Notes: a model not told the origin generated them from the sequence alone. A stretch of 47,285 nucleotides of DNA from JBPOIC01 sp052034865 (GCA_052034865.1 JBPOIC010000041.1:1-47285), one strand, 5' to 3'. Positions 33,274 to 41,087 are shown, counted from the stretch's first letter. Program-made: numbers and translations.

Positions 33274-35720
33274 CTCCGACTCCTTTCTTGAAAGTGAGGA
33301 ATCCAGATTTGAGGATCCTCTCCGACTTGTATTCGAATCTCATCTAAGAGAGCGACGTTTTTGGCGGTGCCTGAGAGAATGCGGACAAACTCCTCCAGCC
33401 CGCTTAAGTTTAAGCGGGCCACGATGGAGTCCTGGCCGTGTTTGATTAAGAAACAGCGATCGCTCGGGTTCATCATCCGAATCAGATCCAGCTCTTTTTC
33501 AGAAAGCTTAAACGCCCCGCAGTAGCTTTCTTGAGTTGCCTTGTGATTGGGCAAAAAGATTGAGGTGGAAGATTGTTGAACCAGCGTGTCGCCGATACTG
33601 GAATGAATGGCGCTCTCAATATTGGGGGTTAAGAAGATGACAAAGCCGTTTCGTTTTCTAATCGTCTGGAGCCAGTCCTTGATCTTGGGAGCGAAGTAAG
33701 GATTGTCGAGTAACTTCCAGCCCTCTTCCAACACGATGAGGGTGGGCTCACCGTTTAAGGCGAGATGAATCCGGTGAAAAAGATAGGCAAGCACCGGTGA
33801 GAGCCCGATCTTATCCTCTAAAATCTCACCCATCTCAAATCCGTAAAAAGTCTGATCGAATTTTAAAACGTCTTCCTCACTGCCGAACAGATTGGCGTGC
33901 GTGCCCTTGCCGTACCAAAGAGAGAGCCGATTCGATAAGGAACCGGCCCCTCCCATTCCTAAAAAGGCAGCGAGGTTCTCCAGGGTACGATGAGTTGGGT
34001 CCAGCTTGTAATTTCCCTCCACGGCTTCCGAGACTTTAAGCAAATCCTCTGAGCTTAAACGCTCTGCGTGCGAAGACAGTAGAAGCGCCAACCATTCCGT
34101 TAAAAAGGCTCGATTCTCAGACGTGTCGGGAAGTCTTAGAGGATTAAATCCACTCTGCTTAGAAAGCCCCAGCGTGGCGTGGACTCCGCCGGTCGCACGC
34201 ACAAAGATCTCCCCGCCTCGGTCTTTATCGAAAAAGAAAATCTTCGGTCGAAACTTTAAGCATTGAGCGATTAAAAAATTTAACAAAACGCTTTTGCCGG
34301 TGCCCGTAGGTCCAATGATTGTCGTGTGTCCGACGTCGTTTTGATGGAAGTTAAAAAAGTAGGGCGTGCCGGAAACGGTCTCCAACACGGTGACCGCAGG
34401 GCCCCAGTGATTGTTTTTAAGCTTTCCGCACGGATAGTTGTGAAGCGAGGCAAACGAGGCGAAGTTGGCGGTGCTGATTAAAGACTGACGCGCGATGAAC
34501 GCAAAGTTTCCCGGCAGCTGGGCCCAGAAGCTGGGCTCTAGATTTAAATCCTCCCGGACTGCGGCAATCCCTAAATTTAAAAACGAGGCCTCCACCTGAG
34601 AGAGTGCGTGATCGAGTTTTTTTAAACTCTCGCCCATTATCAGGGCGGTGAAGTGATGATATCCAAATCCAATTCTTCCCGAGGTCGTATCGTCTAAGGC
34701 CTGATCGATCTGCTCGATCTGAGACAGGGCGAGATCCTCGGTCTGCATCATCTTGCGCTGCTGGAGCTGGATCTTACGCAGGGCGCTTTGACGATCCGAG
34801 AAAACAAACGACTGGGTGAGAATAAATTCGGCGGGGATTTGGAGGAAATGATCCAGCAGTCCCGGATGGGTCGCGTCGCAGTATTCCTTCACCGATAAAA
34901 TAGCGGCTAGTTTCGAGGAGCGAATCCCTCTAACTTCCAGCGCGTCCTTTCCAAACAAAAGCCTTTTGGAGGCCAAGGCCTTTGACAGATCCATCGCCGG
35001 AAGCAGGCGGGGCGTGTCTTCTAAATTGATCAATTGGTGGAAGAAACGAAGAGGTTCGGAGTAGGTTCCGTGATCGGTTTGAACGGCCCCCAACAGCCTA
35101 GCCTTGTAGTCTTTGAGATTGGCCAGAAAACGCTGCGAGATCGATTCCAGTGCCTTGTGAGCAAGCTTTAGCTGGATCTCCTCATCGATTTTACTAACCT
35201 TCTGGGACAAGGATTTCAGACGGTTTTTAAGTCCCGACAAGCCCGCCTCATGGCCCTTCTGGACAATGGTGAGATAGAAGTCGTTGACGTAGAGCTCTAA
35301 AGCCTTCTGCTTTTTTTTCCACGCCTCGTTTAAATCTTTCGAAAAACCTGAAGGGAAATTTCCCTCCGGATAGATCGTCTGTTTTCGTCGGACCATGTGC
35401 ACATACACCGCATAGCGGCTCTGTGCGATGCTGCGCAGAAGTGTGTTTCTTAAATTCTTTTGGAAGTGAAGAGACTGAAGATCCGCCGTTTCAAAGGCAA
35501 GTCCTTCGATCTTGATCACCTGGATGAGATCTCCGGATTTGGTCAGAATCGTGGAATCGTCATAGAAGCAGGCGTAGGGAATAAACACCGATTCCGGAAT
35601 CTCACGACGGGCGAGCTTAAAATAAAAAGGCCTCTTTTGTTTTAAGCGCAGATCAAAACACGTCGTAGGAGTTTGCTCTCCAGAAGCGTTTGTTTCGACA
35701 TTTGGTGCAGTGCTGGACAT
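33270..35720 (-). CDS. virB4: VirB4 secretion ATPase
   Basis: An 816-residue protein from ATG 35720 (TTG 35729, three codons earlier, is equally possible; neither has a clear ribosome-binding site and coupling to virB3 is likely). The C-terminal ATPase has Walker A IIGPTGTGKS (about residue 470) and Walker B PTLIVLEEGWKLL (about 660), then TPNIESAIHSSIGDTLVQQ. The N-terminal half is the VirB4/CagE membrane-docking domain. It powers pilus assembly and substrate transfer. The start overlaps virB3 by about 70 bases. Confidence 0.95.
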   Translation of the reverse strand: MSSTAPNVETNASGEQTPTTCFDLRLKQKRPFYFKLARREIPESVFIPYACFYDDSTILTKSGDLIQVIKIEGLAFETADLQSLHFQKNLRNTLLRSIAQSRYAVYVHMVRRKQTIYPEGNFPSGFSKDLNEAWKKKQKALELYVNDFYLTIVQKGHEAGLSGLKNRLKSLSQKVSKIDEEIQLKLAHKALESISQRFLANLKDYKARLLGAVQTDHGTYSEPLRFFHQLINLEDTPRLLPAMDLSKALASKRLLFGKDALEVRGIRSSKLAAILSVKEYCDATHPGLLDHFLQIPAEFILTQSFVFSDRQSALRKIQLQQRKMMQTEDLALSQIEQIDQALDDTTSGRIGFGYHHFTALIMGESLKKLDHALSQVEASFLNLGIAAVREDLNLEPSFWAQLPGNFAFIARQSLISTANFASFASLHNYPCGKLKNNHWGPAVTVLETVSGTPYFFNFHQNDVGHTTIIGPTGTGKSVLLNFLIAQCLKFRPKIFFFDKDRGGEIFVRATGGVHATLGLSKQSGFNPLRLPDTSENRAFLTEWLALLLSSHAERLSSEDLLKVSEAVEGNYKLDPTHRTLENLAAFLGMGGAGSLSNRLSLWYGKGTHANLFGSEEDVLKFDQTFYGFEMGEILEDKIGLSPVLAYLFHRIHLALNGEPTLIVLEEGWKLLDNPYFAPKIKDWLQTIRKRNGFVIFLTPNIESAIHSSIGDTLVQQSSTSIFLPNHKATQESYCGAFKLSEKELDLIRMMNPSDRCFLIKHGQDSIVARLNLSGLEEFVRILSGTAKNVALLDEIRIQVGEDPQIWIPHFQERSRR

Positions 35721-35943
35721 AGGTGGCAAGAAGATCGAAGGTTTTGGCGTCTCTTAAACAGGCGAGATATCCAAGCCCGTGCAAGAGAGGCAGAAAGATC
35801 AAAAGAGGAAGAAACGAATCGAGGGCCAGAAATAAAATCGTGTTCAAAAGCCCATTGATGACAAAAAAAGACTGGGTCACGCCCAAAAACATCGCCGGAC
35901 GGGTGAGCCCTAAAAATAGTGGATCGCAACCGATGGATTTCAT
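35653..35943 (-). CDS. virB3: VirB3 inner-membrane protein
   Basis: A 96-residue protein with the family start DPLFLGLTRPAMFLGVT followed by two adjacent hydrophobic helices (FFVINGLLNTILFLALDSF, LLIFLPLLHGLGYLA). VirB3 partners VirB4 at the inner membrane. It starts three bases after the virB2 stop, and its 3' end overlaps virB4. Confidence 0.9.
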   Translation of the reverse strand: MKSIGCDPLFLGLTRPAMFLGVTQSFFVINGLLNTILFLALDSFLPLLIFLPLLHGLGYLACLRDAKTFDLLATYVQHCTKCRNKRFWRANSYDVF

Positions 35944-35946
35944 CCC

Positions 35947-36240
35947 TCACCCCCCGGCAAACATATCGACAATCTTGGCCGCTCCAAACACCACCGCTAT
36001 CGCCACCACGATCTCCAAGGCCCTCTGCCAGGAGATCCTCCCCAAAAAGGCGGCAAAGCCGAATCCGACAACGGCCAGAATCGCGATGTAGCGGGCAGTG
36101 CTTCCGGTCACATAGCCGACAATGGTCTCCAGGGCGGAATCCCAGGCCGGGGCGGCGAAGCTGACGTGAGGGATTAAGAAAAATCCTAAAACCCAAAATC
36201 CGAACTCAAAATAACCTGCATGTTTTTTTAAGAATTTCAT
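35947..36240 (-). CDS. virB2: VirB2 major pilin (TrbC/VirB2 family)
   Basis: A 97-residue prepilin. A long signal sequence ending in HVSFA-A (about residue 29-30) precedes a mature pilin of about 67 residues with two hydrophobic helices (YIAILAVVGFGFAAFLG and ALEIVVAIAVVFGAAKIVDM) separated by a basic loop. RBS GGAGGAG lies just before ATG 36240. It is the first gene of the virB operon, transcribed from the promoter region bordered by repeat array B. Confidence 0.92.
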   Translation of the reverse strand: MKFLKKHAGYFEFGFWVLGFFLIPHVSFAAPAWDSALETIVGYVTGSTARYIAILAVVGFGFAAFLGRISWQRALEIVVAIAVVFGAAKIVDMFAGG

Positions 36241-36317
36241 GGGCTCCTCCAGGTTTTAAAAAGAAAGAAAAGCAAAACTCCTAAACACAAGAATGGCTCA
36301 GATAGAGGAGAGGCTCA

Positions 36318-36357
36318 ACGGACAAACGGGGCCAAACGGGGCCAAATGGGGTCAGGA
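36318..36357 (-). repeat. Iteron-like array B: four tandem 10-bp repeats upstream of the virB operon
   Basis: On the minus strand the units are TCCTGACCCC, ATTTGGCCCC, GTTTGGCCCC and GTTTGTCCGT. They end at a -35-like TTGAGC (36313-36318, minus strand); a 17-base spacer leads to a weak CATTCT (36290-36295). Order and orientation relative to the promoter match arrays A1 and C. The array overlaps the last codons of the upstream AlpA-like gene. Confidence 0.75.
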
Positions 36358-36573
36358 TTTCCGCGCAGGGTGAGAAGGCGGGGTTTTGGCGTTGAGGTTT
36401 AACTGAACGGCCTGTTTTTTTACCCAACCGATCAGATCCGATTCCAAGATAATCACACGACTTCCCAGCTTGGTGATGGGGATTTTACAAATATAGCGCT
36501 TGAGCGAGCGCGTCGAAATGCCCAAAAAGCGAGAGATCTCTTTGTACCCCGATAGAATTTTATCCGCTGACAT
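36352..36573 (-). CDS. AlpA/MerR-type helix-turn-helix regulator
   Basis: A 73-residue protein. YKEISRFLGISTRSLKRYI followed by PITKLGSRVIILESDLIGWV is the small winged helix-turn-helix of the AlpA/excisionase (HTH_17) group. RBS AAAGGAAAGG precedes ATG 36573. It lies between the replication-like genes and the virB operon, on the same strand, so it could control either conjugation or excision. The stop lies inside repeat array B. Confidence 0.85.
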   Translation of the reverse strand: MSADKILSGYKEISRFLGISTRSLKRYICKIPITKLGSRVIILESDLIGWVKKQAVQLNLNAKTPPSHPARKS

Positions 36574-36596
36574 AAGCCTTTCCTTTCTCTTGAAAA

Positions 36597-37361
36597 TTAA
36601 AAATCGTTTTTTTCTGGAAGGCGGTTTTGATTTATTTGAATTCTGAAATCCCGATCTTTAAAGCGCACCAGGCAGCACATGCCGATGAGCCGAGAAAGAA
36701 TGCGGCTGCCCAAGCGACGCTCCAATTCTTCAAGATCGCAATCGGTCGTAAAAACGCTGGCACGCTCATATTCGTAGCGGTGGTTGATGATCAGAAATAA
36801 AATCTCCTTCACCCAATCGCTGGGCTTTTCCACGCCGAGATCGTCCAAAACCAAAAGCTCCACGGAGCGCACCAGATTCAGTTTGTCAGAGGAGGCTTCC
36901 AGCATCTCTTGGCGCAGCTGATTTAAAAGCTCGGGGCAGGAGATGTAGAGCAAAGTGTGTTGATTTAAAAAACGGTTGGCGATGGCCGCGGACAGATGCG
37001 TCTTTCCGATCCCCCACGGGCCTGAGAGCAGGAGGCTCTCGCCCGATCCGTCGATTTTAAAACCCAACGCTTGATCGAAGGCCTTTTGGTTTGAAGGACT
37101 GGGCTGAAACGTCTCAAACGTCCTTTTTTGAAACCTGGGACTTTTCAAGACGTGCTGAAACACGCGGTCGATGTGCTCCTGGGCCTTTTGTGCTTTGATC
37201 TGCCGATCCTTTTTTAAAACACACGCCTCACAGATCTCGGGAGCTTGAATCCATGGGGACGGGGCCCCTGAGAGGGACGGAATTTGAAAAGGGAGAAGCA
37301 CTACTCCGCATTTCAAACAAGGGTTTGGCCGATGGCGATTTTCAACGCTGAATAAGCTCAT
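36597..37361 (-). CDS. DnaC/IstB-like AAA+ helicase loader
   Basis: A 254-residue protein. N-terminal CLKCG and CEAC pairs suggest a zinc site. The AAA+ domain has Walker A GPWGIGKT, Walker B LLVLDDLGVEKPSDW, sensor FTTDCDLEELERRLGSRILSRLIG and an arginine finger region, matching DnaC/DnaI-type loaders. It probably loads the host replicative helicase during element replication. The start overlaps the DUF1376 gene (ATGA), so the two form a replication-like module. Confidence 0.88.
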   Translation of the reverse strand: MSLFSVENRHRPNPCLKCGVVLLPFQIPSLSGAPSPWIQAPEICEACVLKKDRQIKAQKAQEHIDRVFQHVLKSPRFQKRTFETFQPSPSNQKAFDQALGFKIDGSGESLLLSGPWGIGKTHLSAAIANRFLNQHTLLYISCPELLNQLRQEMLEASSDKLNLVRSVELLVLDDLGVEKPSDWVKEILFLIINHRYEYERASVFTTDCDLEELERRLGSRILSRLIGMCCLVRFKDRDFRIQINQNRLPEKNDF

Positions 37362-38194
37362 ACGTAGAGGTGGTCGTATTTTCCGGTGCGTGTGGGTTTT
37401 TGAGAAGTGGGGGAGGAGGGATGAAAATGCGGTGATGAGCTCAGTGAAGGTGTAAGGCGGTCTGTACGTTTGGCCTTGGTGCTAAAGCCTCCCGCCATCG
37501 TCAAGCTGTTGATCATCCAGTAACGCCATGCGGCCTCCCAATCGGCAAATTGATTCGCTCTCGCCCGGTGGTAGTTTAAAAAACATTCGGTCTTGGTCTC
37601 GATGTGCGTAATCTGTTTTTCTTCGGCCCAGCTTTTAAGCTCCGGGGTGATCGTAAATTTTTCGGGAACCGGATTCTTATTTTCTAAATTTGAATTTTCA
37701 AAACTTTTAAAAGAATTATTTATTATTTTATTCTCTATTTTATTATTTATATTCTCTTTCTTATATAAGGCATTGCCGCGGCATTGCAGATCTGGCTCCG
37801 CAGATTTTACTGAATTTTCCGGGTGAGAGGGCGCAGTCTGCTCAACATTAATTGGGTGACCCCGCCATCTTTTGAGGGCCTTGGCCCGCTGATTTTCACG
37901 GAAGTATTTTTGCGCTTTCGATTCTTGAAGTAACCTCCGATCCATCCATTTACCGTTCACAAACTCGAAGTTTTTTAAGATCTTAGCCTTGGATTTCTCC
38001 CATTTCTCCCTCCCCAGTCTGGAAAGAGTCGCTAACGATTCATCGTCGTCAGGCAGACTCCCAGACTCCTCCTGATTCCAGGCGTAGCAAAGCAGTCTAA
38101 AGTAAGCGCCTTGCTCTTCTAGGCTTAAGGATTGGATCCGGCTATCCGACAGGTATTCCGTGGCATTGATCTTAAAAAAAGGGGTCGTCTTCAT
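37358..38194 (-). CDS. DUF1376-domain protein, probable replication initiation partner
   Basis: A 278-residue protein with RBS GGGAGG. The N-terminal 100 residues (FFKINATEYLSDSRIQSLSLEEQGAYFRLL) match the DUF1376/YdaU winged-helix domain often encoded just before a DnaC-like loader in phages and mobile elements. A low-complexity Asn/Lys linker (about 145-180) is followed by a second region with CFLNYHRARANQFADWEAAW, similar to the C-terminal segment of phage replication proteins (DnaT-like). It is inferred to bind DNA and recruit the DnaC-like protein. The coding region for the linker is strikingly AT-rich. Confidence 0.85.
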   Translation of the reverse strand: MKTTPFFKINATEYLSDSRIQSLSLEEQGAYFRLLCYAWNQEESGSLPDDDESLATLSRLGREKWEKSKAKILKNFEFVNGKWMDRRLLQESKAQKYFRENQRAKALKRWRGHPINVEQTAPSHPENSVKSAEPDLQCRGNALYKKENINNKIENKIINNSFKSFENSNLENKNPVPEKFTITPELKSWAEEKQITHIETKTECFLNYHRARANQFADWEAAWRYWMINSLTMAGGFSTKAKRTDRLTPSLSSSPHFHPSSPTSQKPTRTGKYDHLYV

Positions 38195-38250
38195 AGGGGC
38201 CTCCCGATGGAAGTAAGGTGAGTTTAAGTTGATGTGGTTTAAAAATTGGT

Positions 38251-38271
38251 GTGGGGACTTTTTGAAAGTCC
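38251..38271. other. Hairpin in the 38195-38632 intergenic region
   Basis: GGGACTTT-TTG-AAAGTCCC is an 8-bp stem with a short loop, about 60 bases upstream of the DUF1376 gene. It is not followed by a convincing T-run on either strand, so a regulatory hairpin is as likely as a terminator. The remainder of the intergenic stretch up to 38480 is AT-rich with no gene. Confidence 0.4.
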
Positions 38272-38480
38272 CTTTGCAAGAGTATCTGTAAGCTCCTTAA
38301 GGCAATTAAAGTGCCAAGCGACTTGATTTTTGCTTGTCTGATTTTATAAGGCTTTTTTTGAGCATTTTTGATTTGTGTTTATATTTTTAGGCGCCTGTTG
38401 ACATTTTTAGATTCATTTTACGACACTGCCGTCCAAAATCCGGACTGTTTGTATAGATAAGTTGGTGTGCGGTTTCAATC

Positions 38481-38530
38481 CCCTGGCCCTTCCTGGCACC
38501 CTTTGGCCCCATTTGGCCCCGTTTGTCCTC
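38481..38530 (+). repeat. Iteron-like array C: five tandem 10-bp repeats upstream of xis-int
   Basis: The units are CCCTGGCCCT, TCCTGGCACC, CTTTGGCCCC, ATTTGGCCCC and GTTTGTCCTC. They abut a -35-like TTCTTA (38531-38536), which is 18 bases from TATAAG (38555-38560). The start near 38567 coincides with a 7-bp hairpin CTTACCG-AAAG-CGGTAAG (38568-38585). The array is the third copy of the module also found at 9239 and 36318. Confidence 0.75.
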
Positions 38531-38585
38531 TTCTTAAATTCCCGATTTGTTTTGTATAAGTTTGAGGCTTACCGAAAGCGGTAAG
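38531..38585 (+). promoter_or_regulatory. Putative xis-int promoter with a 5'-terminal hairpin
   Basis: TTCTTA, 18 bases, TATAAG form a moderate promoter. The transcript would begin at a perfect CTTACCG/CGGTAAG stem with an AAAG loop. The excisionase gene follows with AAGAGGGGATTT before ATG 38633. Confidence 0.4.
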
Positions 38586-38632
38586 GCAAGCGAACCCATG
38601 GGCAGGGTCCATACTTAACTAAGAGGGGATTT

Positions 38633-38872
38633 ATGAGCTTGAACAGGAACGGCTTGACGGGACTCAAACAACATCACTACCAAGAGGGAGGCAGCGCTTC
38701 GCTCTTTGACAATCCGCTCTGGGATATTCGCAAGGCCTCTCAGATGCTTTGCATCTCCCAGAAGACCTTAAGAGACTGGGTATACAAACGACAGATTCCG
38801 TTTAAGAAAGTAGGAAAGCTAGTCCGGTTCGATCCTTCGGAAATCCATGGCTGGATTGAAGAAAGGAACTGA
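38633..38872 (+). CDS. xis: Excisionase-family helix-turn-helix protein
   Basis: A 79-residue protein. WDIRKASQMLCISQKTLRDWV followed by IPFKKVGKLVRFDPSEIHGWI is the HTH_17/excisionase fold. RBS AGAGGGG precedes ATG 38633. It ends two bases before the integrase reading frame, so it probably controls the direction of recombination and is co-expressed with the integrase. Confidence 0.87.
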   Translation: MSLNRNGLTGLKQHHYQEGGSASLFDNPLWDIRKASQMLCISQKTLRDWVYKRQIPFKKVGKLVRFDPSEIHGWIEERN

Positions 38873-38874
38873 CC

Positions 38875-39027
38875 ATGGCTATCGAAATGGAAAGACGAAA
38901 AAAAGGAACGATCTATCGGGCCGTATTTTGCAAAAACCTCAAGAGGGTGCAGCGCTGTTTTGATCGGAAGTTCGATGCGGAAGCGTGGCTGAAGCAGCAG
39001 GAAGAATTGCATCGTTTCGGATTTTAA
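38875..39027 (+). CDS. Detached N-terminal arm-binding domain of the integrase
   Basis: Fifty residues (MAIEMERRKKGTIYRAVF to EELHRFGF) that look like the small three-stranded AP2-like arm-DNA-binding domain of tyrosine recombinases. The frame is the same as that of the integrase: TAA (39025-39027) is followed by CAG CAG and ATG 39034. So the normal single protein of about 372 residues is cut by one in-frame stop codon. It may be a nonsense mutation, read-through, or two peptides acting together. Confidence 0.7.
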   Translation: MAIEMERRKKGTIYRAVFCKNLKRVQRCFDRKFDAEAWLKQQEELHRFGF

Positions 39028-39033
39028 CAGCAG

Positions 39034-39993
39034 ATGGGCTTTTCAAAAGCGGCTCAACTCTGGTTGGAAAATCACTCCCGCGTTCGTAAGTCTCCTGGGG
39101 CCCACAAACTGGACCAAGGTCTGGTGGCATCCCTTTCTGCGGATTTCGGAAACTCTCTTCTCGAAGAGATCTCCCCCGAATCTGTAGAACAGCAAATCTC
39201 AAGAAAAATGAAAACTGGCCTAAAGCCAGCGACGATTAACCGTTATCTGCAGGCTTTAAGGGCCATTCTCAACTACTACATCAAAAAGCGACACCTCACC
39301 TTTAACGTGGTTTCGATCGTGGGGCTTTTGCCTGAGATCGATACCCACTACGATTATTTGAGCTTCGAGGAAGCGGATCGTTTCTTGATTTATACGAACC
39401 AGAAATACACGGATCAGAAACGATGGATTTACCGCCTCTATTTACTGGCTTTAAATACCGGCCTGCGCTGGGGTGAGATTATCGCTTTAAGATGGGATAA
39501 GATCGACTTCTACAAAAAGACGATCATTGTGGCTCGCAGTTATTGCAATGCCTCCAAGCAAATCCGGGAAACGACCAAAGGCAGGAAGGTGCGCTACGTC
39601 GGAATGAATTCCTCCCTCCTCCCTGAACTAAGCCAGCAGTACCAGGAAAGATCCGCTGGGAATCCTTTCAACTTAGTTTTTCCGAACCATGGAAAAACAA
39701 TCGATCTTAAAAATTTCAAGCGGGATTGTTTTGAGAAGGATCTCAAGGCGGCTGGAATTCGGCGGATCCGTTTCCATGATTTAAGACACACCTTCGCTTC
39801 CCACTTCATGATGAAAGGCGGGAATCTTTATGACCTGCAGAAGTTGATGGGTCACTCCGGTATTACGACCACCGAACGCTATGCTCATCTGTCTACCGAA
39901 TCCGTCGTGGCTAAAAATGAATTGGTCGCGATCGATGGGATACAACAGAAAGTAATCGACCTCCAAGCACACCTCAAAAAACAAGCGAGCTGA
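39034..39993 (+). CDS. int: Tyrosine recombinase (integrase), core-binding and catalytic domains
   Basis: A 319-residue protein. A SAM-like core-binding domain (residues about 1-90) precedes a phage-integrase catalytic domain with Arg145 (NTGLRWGEI), a Lys in KGRKVR, His248/Arg251 (FHDLRHTFASH), His274 (MGHSGITTTERYAH) and the nucleophile Tyr283. All catalytic residues are present. It lacks the arm-binding domain, which is encoded in frame just upstream behind a TAA. No strong ribosome-binding site precedes ATG 39034. The gene points at tRNA-Gly(CCC), 77 bases downstream, the presumed integration site. Confidence 0.93.
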   Translation: MGFSKAAQLWLENHSRVRKSPGAHKLDQGLVASLSADFGNSLLEEISPESVEQQISRKMKTGLKPATINRYLQALRAILNYYIKKRHLTFNVVSIVGLLPEIDTHYDYLSFEEADRFLIYTNQKYTDQKRWIYRLYLLALNTGLRWGEIIALRWDKIDFYKKTIIVARSYCNASKQIRETTKGRKVRYVGMNSSLLPELSQQYQERSAGNPFNLVFPNHGKTIDLKNFKRDCFEKDLKAAGIRRIRFHDLRHTFASHFMMKGGNLYDLQKLMGHSGITTTERYAHLSTESVVAKNELVAIDGIQQKVIDLQAHLKKQAS

Positions 39994-40019
39994 AATTTCC
40001 TTACCCCGAATTTACCCCG

Positions 40020-40058
40020 AAAATAAAAAGCACTTAAGCCAAAATCGCCTAAGTGCTT
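40020..40058 (-). terminator. Terminator downstream of tRNA-Gly
   Basis: Reading the minus strand, AGCACTTA pairs with TAAGTGCT around a 13-base loop and is followed by TTTTTATTTT. It ends transcription of the tRNA and may also act on integrase read-through. Confidence 0.65.
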
Positions 40059-40069
40059 GAAATTATAAA

Positions 40070-40105
40070 AGCGCGAGACGGGTCTCGAACCCGCGACCCT
40101 CAGCT
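40070..40105. other. Presumed attachment site at the tRNA-Gly 3' end
   Basis: Integrative elements with tyrosine integrases of this type commonly use the 3' part of a tRNA gene as attB; int lies immediately on that side. The matching repeat for the other end was looked for in the window and not seen, so the left end is probably outside it. Confidence 0.5.
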
Positions 40106-40142
40106 TGGGAAGCTGATGCTCTACCAACTGAGCTACTCGCGC
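40070..40142 (-). tRNA. tRNA-Gly (anticodon CCC)
   Basis: A complete cloverleaf: acceptor GCGCGAG/CTCGCGC, D arm GCTC-AGTTGGTA-GAGC, anticodon stem CAGCT/AGCTG with loop TTCCCAA (anticodon CCC), and T arm GCGGG-TTCGAGA-CCCGT. CCA is not encoded. Its 3' end faces the integrase gene, the classic arrangement for site-specific insertion. Confidence 0.97.
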
Positions 40143-40347
40143 ATTGGCTTTTCCTTTAATCGAATTAAAAATCTGATGGCAATTTAAAAATCAGGAAGGG
40201 AGGGGCAGGGGAGAGAATGCAGAAGACAGAAGAAAATCTCTGATCTCGATCTCCGGTAAGGGAGACGTCTGCCTCAGGCGGATCGCCCTTAAGAATTCAG
40301 AAGGGAAGGTTGACGTCTTTCGACAAGAAGTGCGACTGTCGAGCTCT

Positions 40348-40776
40348 ATGCTCCGTCTGTTTTTTCATCGTGAAAGCCGGTTTGTGACTTTCAACCTCTG
40401 GTTTTGCACCTTTTGCCTCTTTTATCTTTTCATTTTCACTTCTTCTCTCAGTTTCCATTCATTCACCTATCAGGTTTTTCTTTTTTCTTTCCTGCTCCAG
40501 GTTGCTTTTGCGCGGGGAGTAGAGCTTTATCCCTGGTATCCCAAAAATGCCCCCGGCATTGGCATCCGACTGCAATTTCAAAAAGCTCTCGTGCTTGTTT
40601 CTTACTTTTGGCTTCTTCAAACAATAAGTCTGATTTTTTTTCCGAGCTTCACGATCCTCCTAATCCTTGATTTTTTACTTTTACCCATCACGATTTCGGC
40701 CTGTATTCTCATCTTTTTTCACTTTAAAGATCCCGACCCCTCCCGCCCTAATATTCTGACCGGCAACTCCCATTAA
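40348..40776 (+). CDS. Small polytopic membrane protein, function unknown
   Basis: A 142-residue protein (148 if started at GTG 40330) with four hydrophobic helices: FNLWFCTFCLFYLFIFTSS, YQVFLFSFLLQVAFARGV, ALVLVSYFWLLQTISLIFF and ILLILDFLLLPITISACILI. No recognised family. No convincing ribosome-binding site precedes either start. It is the first chromosomal gene beyond the tRNA. Confidence 0.6.
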   Translation: MLRLFFHRESRFVTFNLWFCTFCLFYLFIFTSSLSFHSFTYQVFLFSFLLQVAFARGVELYPWYPKNAPGIGIRLQFQKALVLVSYFWLLQTISLIFFPSFTILLILDFLLLPITISACILIFFHFKDPDPSRPNILTGNSH

Positions 40777-40889
40777 GCGACGAAGAAGGCTGACACAGAG
40801 TCGAAAAACCTCCTGTTTTGGAATGGACAAAATTTTAAAGCGCGTGTTAGCCCTTGCGTACTTCAATCATCGATTAAAGGAGTTTGTTT

Positions 40890-41087
40890 ATGAGATATCC
40901 ATTGTTGTGGAGCTTGGGAACGGGTGAGCTGGCGATCATCCTGGTGATCGTGCTCATCATTTTTGGAGTTGGAAAGTTACCTGAGATCGGAGCGGGTTTG
41001 GGTAAAGGAATTAGTAGCTTTAAAAAAGGGATTCGCGGGGAAGATAAAGACGATGAGTCCAAATCCGATAAAACACTTTCTTCCTGA
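40890..41087 (+). CDS. tatA: Sec-independent translocase subunit TatA
   Basis: A 65-residue protein from ATG 40890 with AAAGGAG at the right distance. One membrane helix (LAIILVIVLIIFGVG) is followed by the hallmark amphipathic helix FGVGKLPEIGAGLGKGISSF and a charged tail. TatA forms the pore for folded, often cofactor-containing exported proteins. It is a stand-alone gene here; tatC is not in the window. Confidence 0.95.
   Translation: MRYPLLWSLGTGELAIILVIVLIIFGVGKLPEIGAGLGKGISSFKKGIRGEDKDDESKSDKTLSS

Noticed and set aside
38398..38425. TTGACA at 38398-38403 as an xis promoter
   Set aside because: No acceptable -10 lies 16-18 bases downstream; the TATAAG at 38555 next to the repeat array fits better.
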